A DNA stretch of 40,508 nucleotides from Deltaproteobacteria bacterium. Its GTDB lineage: Bacteria > Desulfobacterota > Desulfobulbia > Desulfobulbales > Desulfurivibrionaceae. Made by a program: the position numbers and the translations under genes. Shown piece by piece: positions 27,246-34,421 of this stretch (its first letter is position 1; each line of letters begins with the position of its first letter). The notes below the pieces were generated by a model. It was not told the origin of the DNA. It did no database searches and saw nothing but the letters and a program-made list of their open reading frames with translations. The stretch is from NCBI GenBank assembly GCA_021822005.1, contig JAJZSH010000004.1, forward strand, positions 1 through 40,508, in the 5' to 3' direction.

Positions 27246-28346
27246 ATGGTTTTCGGTGGCCAACGACAAATAGATACCAGATCGGCGGCTAAGCTTGTGG
27301 CGTCTTTGGTGGGCCATGACAATGTCATCAGCCTTTCCCGTTTGATACTAAAATTATTGGGCGGGGACTACCCTGCTGCAGTCTTGCTCTGTCAATCAAT
27401 ATATTGGCAGAGCAAGGTGGAAGCGGGGAAGGGAGGCACGAAAGACGGTTATTTTTGGAAATCGATGGCCGACTGGCATAGGGAAACAGCTCTTAGCGAG
27501 TATCAAGTCCGATCTGCCACTAAACGTCTGTTGAAAGCCGGATTTTTGAAGACCACGGTCAGAAAGGCATGGTCAGATCAGTCCCGTGACATGGTGCCCA
27601 CCGTGCATTACCTCGTTTATATGGATAATATATTAGAATCATTGCTTTCTTTAGTTTCCGCAGATTCAATTCCGAAAAAAATCAATTTTCAAATCAAAGA
27701 AAAGTGCAGAATCGACTCCGAGGAAATTGATGCGACTTTATATACAGAGACTACTAAAAAAACAAAAACTACCACCACCCTCTCCCCCTCATCATTTCCT
27801 GTAGCCCGGCTGAAGCCGGCGGCCCAAGACGCCGGTGGTGGTAGTGAGGATGTGAAAGAGTACATCAGGCTTGCCGCTGAAGATTACTGCCGAAGCAAAA
27901 ATCTTGGACCTGAAGGGCTGGCCGGGACAATCAACTCGATACAGAAACGGCTGGCATCCCAGGGAGGCATGACAGAGATTGATCAACAGCAGCTCTCGGC
28001 CTTCCGTAAGAGAAAGCAGGAGGTCCAGGTTATGCGAGCCCGGAGGGCCGTCCATGCAGAAATCATCCACCTGCCTTTGCCTGATGAGCCGCCTGTTTGG
28101 CGGCAGGCCAAAGAACATTTGCGGGACACCCTGCCCACCGACACTTACTTCCTGTGGATCGAACCCTTGATCTGCATAGCTCAAGAGGGCAACACCCTGG
28201 ATCTGGCCGGTACGGACCCGTATTTCTGCTCTTGGGTCAAAAATAACTGCCTGGCGGATATTCAGGACGCCTTGCAGGATGTAGGCCTGATGGGCGCCAA
28301 GGTGCGGCTGACAGTGGCCGTGGTTGACGCCGTGGAGATGCGGTGA
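27246..28346 (+). CDS. Replication-type protein: winged-helix-like N-terminus and DnaA-N-like C-terminus
   Basis: ISLSRLILKLLGGDYPAAVLLCQSIYWQSK...DWHRETALSEYQVRSATKRLLKAGFL; C-term VWRQAKEHLRDTLPTDTYFLWIEPLICIAQEGNTLDLAGTDPYFCSWVKNNCLADIQDAL. Confidence 0.7.
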   Translation: MVFGGQRQIDTRSAAKLVASLVGHDNVISLSRLILKLLGGDYPAAVLLCQSIYWQSKVEAGKGGTKDGYFWKSMADWHRETALSEYQVRSATKRLLKAGFLKTTVRKAWSDQSRDMVPTVHYLVYMDNILESLLSLVSADSIPKKINFQIKEKCRIDSEEIDATLYTETTKKTKTTTTLSPSSFPVARLKPAAQDAGGGSEDVKEYIRLAAEDYCRSKNLGPEGLAGTINSIQKRLASQGGMTEIDQQQLSAFRKRKQEVQVMRARRAVHAEIIHLPLPDEPPVWRQAKEHLRDTLPTDTYFLWIEPLICIAQEGNTLDLAGTDPYFCSWVKNNCLADIQDALQDVGLMGAKVRLTVAVVDAVEMR

Positions 28347-28513
28347 TGGTTTTACTCTGTCCAGGCTGAACATGACCATGGCCAGCCTCGGCCTGATAGA
28401 GAAAAATGTCATCAAGGGTAGTAGTGGCGAAGATAACACGATCCGACCAAAAGCGGCCCGGGCGGGAGTAGTGTTCAGTCGTCATGATCACATGGTGGCA
28501 GGGAGCGAGAGCT

Positions 28514-28559
28514 AACTTTCTTCCAGAAAGTTTTATTCCCGCCCTCGCCCCAGCGAGGG
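28514..28559. promoter_or_regulatory. Candidate oriT region (two perfect hairpins upstream of mobC)
   Basis: AACTTTC-TTCCA-GAAAGTT and CCCTCGC-CCCA-GCGAGGG. Confidence 0.45.
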
Positions 28560-28614
28560 TTTCGGGTGACTTGACTCCCTTCGGTCGTAGCTTAAAAATG
28601 TTAGGGGTTTCTGC

Positions 28615-28989
28615 ATGAATACCGAAAACAAAAAAAGAAAATATGGACCCACCCCGAAGCCGGCGTCAGAGCTGCGAAGGATAAGAGTTTCTTCTTTTTT
28701 CACCAAGGGAGAATTCGAGGAACTTTTACGCCGATCCGCCGGCGCAAACCCCCCTGCGTTTTTGCGCAAAGCAGCGTTGGGGACACTGGAATCGCGAGTG
28801 CCAGAGATCAATAAAAAGGCTTGGGAGTCGTTGGCCAGAGCGTCGGCAAACCTTAATCAAATTGCCGCATCCCTGAACACGATGTGGCAGGAAGGTGTAC
28901 TTCCTGGGCTACCTGAAATCGAAAACATAAAAATAGAGCTAGCTGATTTCAGAAATCAAATTTTAGGGATCTCAATTTCCCTTAGGTGA
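28615..28989 (+). CDS. MobC-like relaxosome accessory protein
   Basis: ELRRIRVSSFFTKGEFEELLRRSAGANPPAFLRKAAL...ASANLNQIAASLNTM; directly upstream of relaxase. Confidence 0.78.
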   Translation: MNTENKKRKYGPTPKPASELRRIRVSSFFTKGEFEELLRRSAGANPPAFLRKAALGTLESRVPEINKKAWESLARASANLNQIAASLNTMWQEGVLPGLPEIENIKIELADFRNQILGISISLR

Positions 28990-29002
28990 GAGGAAGCGGC
29001 AA

Positions 29003-30715
29003 ATGAAAGCGATGAAAAATGTGAGCCGCGGCAAAGGATTCCGAGGTTGCCTCGATTATGTTTTTCTGCGAGATGAAAAGGCACGTCGAGCCGGAAAGAA
29101 GCCCGGAATCTTGATCGGCGGAAACATGTCAGGGCATGATCCGCGGACACTGGCCGCAGAATTTGGCATAACCCGTAAAGTTTTAACCAAACGAAAAATT
29201 GAAAAACCTGTTTGGCATCAAACCTTGAGATTACCTGCCGGAGAAAAATTACCCACTGAAAAGTGGATTGAAATCGCCGATGAATATATGTCGCTGATGG
29301 GGTTCACAGGCCTGCACATGCGGTCTTATGTGCTCCATGATGATGAAGATGGTCAACACATTCATATCGTTGCAAGTCGAGTGGGACTAGATGCTGATGT
29401 CTATAAGGGGCAAAACGATAATTACAGATCCACAAATATCGTACGTGGACTTGAAAAAAAGCATGGGTTGCGGGTGACATCTGAAGAAAAAAGGGACAAG
29501 GCGCAGCCCAGCAAAAATGAACTTGAAAAAGCTTTACGTACAGGCAAGCAGCCGCCCAAAATGGTGATCCAGAACACTATCGATCAGATCATGGCCTGTG
29601 GTTCGCTTGGTACCTCTGATTTTGTATTTCTCTTAGGCGAATACGAGATAACCGCCAAAGCCAATATCGCGTCAACAGGCAAACTCAGTGGCTTTTCTTT
29701 CTCTTTGGCCAGCCACACCGACAAGTCCGGCCAACCTATTTTTTTTAAAGGTAGCACACTAGGCAAGGCATTCACTGCTACAGGCCTGGAGTCACGCGGC
29801 CTTCAGTACAACCCAATCAGGGACATGCCAATACTCACCGGCCGCCACCCCCAGGCTGCACCAGATTATTCCGGTGCCCCGAAGATCCGAAAGAAAAACG
29901 GCGGCCGCGAGTTTTCCCTGATTGTTTTTATGCGTTTCGAGCCCTCCCCGGGCGGCCAGCTTTATCGCTGGCAATCCGGCGCTCCGGCGTTCATCGATCG
30001 GGGGAACGAAATCATTTGTGTAGGGAAAGCCACTGGCGCCAAGGTAAGGGGCATGCTAGACCTTGCCCGCGAAAAAGGTTGGTCACGAATTGAGCTATCC
30101 GGCCCGCGAGAGTTCCAGATGGCAGCCGCCAGGGAAGCCGCAATCCGGGGTATTTCTGTGTCGGGCGATAACAAAGAAATTCAAGAAATTTGGAGGCAAG
30201 AATATGACCGAACAGCAGATGCACGCAATGGTCTGGGGATCGATGAGCAAAACGTCGGAGATTCTGACCTGCGGCGGGAGGACGTAATCGATGGAATCGA
30301 AACTCGCCCAAGTTCAACGATTACCACCACCCCCGAAGCCTCCGATACTGCACGAAATAGAGCAAGCGAGACAGGAGATCCAGGGGCTCCGCCAAGATTT
30401 GACGGAGATAAAAAGAGCCATCGGGAACCTAAGCCTTCTGGTCAAGATGTCTGCAACCCTGTGGCCGGAGGAGATTTTCAAAACGATCGATCCTGGCTTA
30501 CAGACAATGAAAAGGGGAATCGAGGAGGACTTGCTAAAAATGGAAAAAAAGATTCTAAGCGAGACACAGGGTATGATCCAAGAGGTCTTGCGTCGCTTGA
30601 TCAAACGCATCGGCAGCCTGCCAGTCCAGATAGCCGAAGCGATGCCGAAGAAAGGTCTCTTCAACAGATAGAGCCAAAGCCACCCCTCAATCACCACCCT
30701 TCCCCTGGTGGATGA
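29003..30715 (+). CDS. MobA/VirD2-like relaxase with LPD7-like domain and polar tail
   Basis: SRGKGFRGCLDYVF..., SYVLHDDEDGQHIHIVASRV, then FIDRGNEIICVGKATGAKVRGMLDLAREKGWSRIELSGPREFQMAAAREAAIRGISVSG. Confidence 0.88.
   Translation: MKAMKNVSRGKGFRGCLDYVFLRDEKARRAGKKPGILIGGNMSGHDPRTLAAEFGITRKVLTKRKIEKPVWHQTLRLPAGEKLPTEKWIEIADEYMSLMGFTGLHMRSYVLHDDEDGQHIHIVASRVGLDADVYKGQNDNYRSTNIVRGLEKKHGLRVTSEEKRDKAQPSKNELEKALRTGKQPPKMVIQNTIDQIMACGSLGTSDFVFLLGEYEITAKANIASTGKLSGFSFSLASHTDKSGQPIFFKGSTLGKAFTATGLESRGLQYNPIRDMPILTGRHPQAAPDYSGAPKIRKKNGGREFSLIVFMRFEPSPGGQLYRWQSGAPAFIDRGNEIICVGKATGAKVRGMLDLAREKGWSRIELSGPREFQMAAAREAAIRGISVSGDNKEIQEIWRQEYDRTADARNGLGIDEQNVGDSDLRREDVIDGIETRPSSTITTTPEASDTARNRASETGDPGAPPRFDGDKKSHREPKPSGQDVCNPVAGGDFQNDRSWLTDNEKGNRGGLAKNGKKDSKRDTGYDPRGLASLDQTHRQPASPDSRSDAEERSLQQIEPKPPLNHHPSPGG
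30204..30287 (+). CDS. Nested small ORF in relaxase gene (27 aa)
   Basis: TTGGAGGCAAGAATATG start context; MTEQQMHAMVWGSMSKTSEILTCGGRT*; +1 frame relative to relaxase. Confidence 0.5.
   Translation: MTEQQMHAMVWGSMSKTSEILTCGGRT
30291..30671 (+). CDS. Nested overlapping ORF in relaxase C-terminal region (126 aa)
   Basis: GGGAGGACGTAATCGATG start context; MESKLAQVQRLPPPPKPPILHEIEQARQEIQGLRQDLTEIKRAIGNLSLLVKMSATLWPEEIFKTI.... Confidence 0.7.
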   Translation: MESKLAQVQRLPPPPKPPILHEIEQARQEIQGLRQDLTEIKRAIGNLSLLVKMSATLWPEEIFKTIDPGLQTMKRGIEEDLLKMEKKILSETQGMIQEVLRRLIKRIGSLPVQIAEAMPKKGLFNR

Positions 30716-30760
30716 TTGCTCTTTCTTCTGTTGGCTCAGGCTAAAATTTTTTGGTTGCCT

Positions 30761-31404
30761 AGTGTCCGTCCGGAAACCCCGGTTTTAAATTGAGGGCTGT
30801 TGACATGCAGTAGCTGAGGGCGGCAAGGCGTTAAAGGAAAAATCCCGGACTGGATCGGCAAGTCAGCTTGGCCTTACCCGCATCCCGTTTGAGAAACTGG
30901 GGGCGTCCCTAACTTCCTCCGTGAGCGAGAATTTTGTGGCCCTGGAAACTGAGCAGCCGGCCGCCGAAAGAACTTTGCCACAGCAGCAGCCCAAGAGGGG
31001 CTGACTATCGTCTCTTTCTTTCATAACCTGCTGCAATTTGGGCTTCATGCGTAGGGCAGCATTGGCCGAGATCCCCATAGTTCTGGCCATATTAAGGGAA
31101 GAAATTCCGTCCTTGGCTCGGGTTATGAGGTAGATACCGAGAAACCATATCTTGAGCGGGAGTTTGGTGGCGACAAATATGGTCACCCTGATCAGAGATG
31201 TTTGAGAATGGCACCGGTGGCACTGGTAGACTTTGCTGCTATGGATTTCGCAATATTCAGTATGGCCGCATTCTGGACACTCAAAGCCTTGCGGTCAGCG
31301 CATCTTGAACAGAACGGATCGGCACTGCTCTTCAGTGTCGTATTGGGAGAGAAATTGTGTCAAACTCAACCCTCGTTGGAATTGGACCTTGTTTTTAGCC
31401 ATGG
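30761..31404 (-). pseudogene. IS1595-like (ISXO2-type) transposase remnant
   Basis: Minus strand from ATG at 31404: MAKNKVQFQRGLSLTQFLSQYDTEEQCRSVLFKMR*PQGFECPECGHTEYCEIHSSKVYQCHRCHSQTSLIRVTIFVATKLPLKIWFLGIYLITRAKDGISSLNMARTMGISANAALRMKPKLQQVM; in-frame TGA and loss of the catalytic region. End at 30761 is AGTGTCCGTCCGGAAAC. Confidence 0.85.
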
Positions 31405-31517
31405 GATTCTCCTTTCAAGTGTGCTTTTGGAGAAGTATCCCATGCGACCTGGGACAAATAGCGTCCTATGCCTCGAAAAAGTAGCTGAAGATTAGTGGTA
31501 ATCAGAAAAAATATGAC

Positions 31518-31587
31518 GATTGGTAGCGTTATCCCTCGGAGTGTAACGCTGCCAATTGGATTTTTATTATGCTCGGAAGCATAATAA
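31518..31587. terminator. Tandem hairpins, terminator-like
   Basis: GATTGGTAGCGTTA...TAACGCTGCCAATT then TTTTT; then TTATTATGCT-CGGA-AGCATAATAA. Confidence 0.6.
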
Positions 31588-31645
31588 ATTAGCTTTCCTT
31601 CGAATGTCCCAAGTCTTCTTTCTGAAATTCAGGCCCAAGACTCCA

Positions 31646-31689
31646 TTGACGTGACTTTGTAAATAAGTAAAATATAAATTTAACTTATT
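31646..31689 (+). promoter_or_regulatory. Putative promoter/operator of first tetR gene
   Basis: TTGACG-N16-TAAAAT with AATAAGT-N14-ACTTATT overlapping the -10. Confidence 0.55.
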
Positions 31690-31706
31690 CGGAATGGGGG
31701 TGAATC

Positions 31707-32465
31707 ATGAGAAAACAACGAAGCGATGGACAGGAAACACGTCGAAACCTGTTGGGGTCCGCATGCAAGGTTTTTGCAAGCAAAGGCTTTCGCCAGGCGA
31801 CAATCGCCGAGATTTGCAAAAAGGCCAAGGTCAATAACGCCGCGGTCAGTTATCATTTCGGCAGCAAGGAGGACTTGTATGTGGAGTGCTGGCGTTACGC
31901 TTTCGCTCAGGCATCGAAGGCCTATCCCCTTAATGGCGGAATTCCGGCAGAAGCTCCGGCGGAAGCGCGGATGCGCGGTTTGATATTTTCAATTATGCAG
32001 AGGATCACCAATCCGAAAAGTCATGCTTTTGACATCTTTTATAAGGAGGCGGCAAACCCTTCCGGCTTGCTGACCAAAGTCATGTGGGAATCGGTGGAAC
32101 CAATCGTCCGCGGTTTTGACCTTCTGGTCAGTGAACTACTGGACAAAGAGCTCAACGAGCAAGAGGTGCAACTCTGCTCTATGAGTATCCGATCCCAGTG
32201 TTTGGGCCCATTGCTTTATGCCCGTCGCCGCAAGAGTGTACAGGATCCCTCTCAAAACGGCCTTGAGCCGCTGATCGAAGATGTGGAGCAGTTGGCGGAC
32301 CATATTACTCGCTTTAGCCTTTCCGGTATCCAGTGTTTCGCCTCCAAGATACATAATAATCAGAAAACTAGATTAGCTCATGAATTGCATGGGTCTGTAA
32401 AAAAACAATTTGACAAGAAAGGGGCAACCACCTATTTTAGGAGTGAACGTTCACTCTTAAAATAG
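31707..32465 (+). CDS. TetR-family regulator
   Basis: FASKGFRQATIAEICKKAKVNNAAVSYHFGSKEDLYVECW. Confidence 0.92.
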   Translation: MRKQRSDGQETRRNLLGSACKVFASKGFRQATIAEICKKAKVNNAAVSYHFGSKEDLYVECWRYAFAQASKAYPLNGGIPAEAPAEARMRGLIFSIMQRITNPKSHAFDIFYKEAANPSGLLTKVMWESVEPIVRGFDLLVSELLDKELNEQEVQLCSMSIRSQCLGPLLYARRRKSVQDPSQNGLEPLIEDVEQLADHITRFSLSGIQCFASKIHNNQKTRLAHELHGSVKKQFDKKGATTYFRSERSLLK

Positions 32466-32469
32466 GTGG
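32428..32469. promoter_or_regulatory. 42-bp near-perfect palindrome, TetR operator candidate O1
   Basis: CCACCTATTTTAGGAGTGAACGTTCACTCTTAAAATAGGTGG. Confidence 0.8.
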
Positions 32470-32475
32470 TCCGGT

Positions 32476-33051
32476 ATGGCGACTTCTGAAAAACGACAAG
32501 AGATATTACAAGCGGCATTGGAACTGATTGCCGAGCATGGATTCCATGGTGCCCCAATCGCCAGCATCGCCGATCGAGCCGGCGTAGGGGCGGGGACCAT
32601 CTATCGTTATTTCGTAAATAAAGACGTGCTTATCACAGACTTATTTCAAGATCTCCACGATAAAATCCAGACGGGACTCATGGAGGGTTATAAGCTGGAC
32701 AAATCACTTAGGGATAGATTTATCCATATCAGTACCGAGCTGCTTCGTTATTTTATCACACACCCTTTGGAGTTTCGTTTCCTGGAGCAGTATCTCAACT
32801 CGCCTTATGGTGTGGCTTTTCGGAGAGATAGAATTCTGGGGCAGGGCGGTGATGGAGATATGTATCGTACACTTCTTGAAGAAGGAGGAGTCAGGAAGAT
32901 CGTGAAGGATCTCCCACTGGTCGTGTTGTTTGCCCTGGCGATCGGCCCTCTTTTGACTGTGGCTCGTGACCATATTCTTGGTTTTGTTGAATTGGATGAT
33001 GTTTTGCTTGTGCAGACCGTTCAGGCCTGCTGGGATGGCATCAAAAGGTGA
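32476..33051 (+). CDS. TetR-family regulator (AcrR-like)
   Basis: MATSEKRQEILQAALELIAEHGFHGAPIASIADRAGVGAGTIYRYFVNKDVLI. Confidence 0.93.
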   Translation: MATSEKRQEILQAALELIAEHGFHGAPIASIADRAGVGAGTIYRYFVNKDVLITDLFQDLHDKIQTGLMEGYKLDKSLRDRFIHISTELLRYFITHPLEFRFLEQYLNSPYGVAFRRDRILGQGGDGDMYRTLLEEGGVRKIVKDLPLVVLFALAIGPLLTVARDHILGFVELDDVLLVQTVQACWDGIKR

Positions 33052-33093
33052 ACCGTAGTGTCTCGGCAGGGGGATTTTTTAATACTTTATTGA

Positions 33094-33111
33094 GGAGTGA
33101 ATGTTCACTCC
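33094..33111. promoter_or_regulatory. TetR operator candidate O2
   Basis: GGAGTGAATGTTCACTCC, same core as O1. Confidence 0.78.
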
Positions 33112-33139
33112 TGATTTTGGTTGTAAATTTCTTCCCGGT

Positions 33140-33166
33140 GCTGTCGCATCAGTTTGATGCGACAGC
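33140..33166. promoter_or_regulatory. Perfect hairpin in RND operon leader
   Basis: GCTGTCGCATCA-GTT-TGATGCGACAGC. Confidence 0.65.
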
Positions 33167-33209
33167 GATCAAGCTAGGAAGTCGCTCAACTCCTTTGAGG
33201 TAAATTTTG

Positions 33210-34409
33210 ATGGACACCACTGACAAATTCAAACTGATCGCTCTGACGGGACTCTTAATCAGCATGTTCGCGATAACCGGTTGCAAGCAAAATACCTCGG
33301 GAGGACCGCCAGCCAGCAGTCCTCCCGAGGTAGGGATCGTGGCCATAACTACTGCGCCAATCACCTTGACCATGGAGCTTTCAGGCAGGACATCGCCCTA
33401 CATGATTGCCGAAGTGCGTCCCCAGGTGGGGGGGATTATCCAGAAAAGGCTGTTTACCGAGGGAACAGACGTGAAGGCCGGGCAGGTGCTTTATCAGATT
33501 GATCCCGCAACCTATCAGGCCGCTTACGCCAATGCCAAAGCAGCCCTGGCCCGAGCCGAGGCCAACCTTATCCCGATCCGACTCAAGGCGGAACGTTTTC
33601 GGGAGTTGGTAGCTATAAATGCCGTGAGCCGACAGGATTACGATGATGCAAGCTCAATGCTCAAACAGGCTGAGGCCGAGGTGGCGGCCAACCAGGCGGT
33701 TGTCGAGGCCGCTCGCATCAACCTGGATTACACCAGTGTGAAGGCGCCGATATCGGGTCGGATCGGCCGCTCGACCGTGACCGATGGGGCGTTGGTAACA
33801 GCGAGTCAAGCGGAGCCTATGGCCACGATTCAGCAACTTGATCCAGTCTACGTGGATGTGACACAGTCCAGCGCAGAGTTGCTCCGTCTGAAGCGGAATC
33901 TTGCTAATGGCGAAATTACGGGGAAAGATGCCGGCAAGGCAAAAGTCAAGCTGCTGCTGGAAGACGGCAGCTCTTATCCGCAAGAGGGAACCCTGAAATT
34001 CAGCGAAGTGACTGTCGACCAGAGTACCGGTTCCGTCACCCTGCGGGCGCTCTTTCCCAACCCAAATCAACTGTTGCTGCCCGGCATGTTTGTCCGCGGC
34101 ATTGTGCAGGAAGGGGTCAGCGAACAGGCTATCCTGGTTCCGCAGCGTGGGGTTAGCCGTAATCCGAAAGGTGAGGCCCTGGTCATGGTGGTCGGCGCCG
34201 AAGAAAAGGTGGAACCGCGTGTCATCAAGGTTTCCAGAACGGTTGGCGACAACTGGCTGGTGACTGAAGGGTTGAAGGCTGGAGACCGCGTAATCTTGGA
34301 AGGGATCCAAAAGGCGCGTCCTGGAACTCCGGTCAAAGCCGTCCCGTTCAGCAGCAAGCCGGATGCACCCCCAGCTGGCATTCCAACGTCAGCAGCAGCT
34401 AAAAAGTAA
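33210..34409 (+). CDS. RND efflux periplasmic adaptor (AcrA/MexA family), lipoprotein
   Basis: Signal/lipobox ISMFAITGCKQ; IAEVRPQVGGIIQKRLFTEGTDVKAGQVLYQIDPATY. Confidence 0.95.
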   Translation: MDTTDKFKLIALTGLLISMFAITGCKQNTSGGPPASSPPEVGIVAITTAPITLTMELSGRTSPYMIAEVRPQVGGIIQKRLFTEGTDVKAGQVLYQIDPATYQAAYANAKAALARAEANLIPIRLKAERFRELVAINAVSRQDYDDASSMLKQAEAEVAANQAVVEAARINLDYTSVKAPISGRIGRSTVTDGALVTASQAEPMATIQQLDPVYVDVTQSSAELLRLKRNLANGEITGKDAGKAKVKLLLEDGSSYPQEGTLKFSEVTVDQSTGSVTLRALFPNPNQLLLPGMFVRGIVQEGVSEQAILVPQRGVSRNPKGEALVMVVGAEEKVEPRVIKVSRTVGDNWLVTEGLKAGDRVILEGIQKARPGTPVKAVPFSSKPDAPPAGIPTSAAAKK

Positions 34410-34421
34410 AGGAGACGCTCC

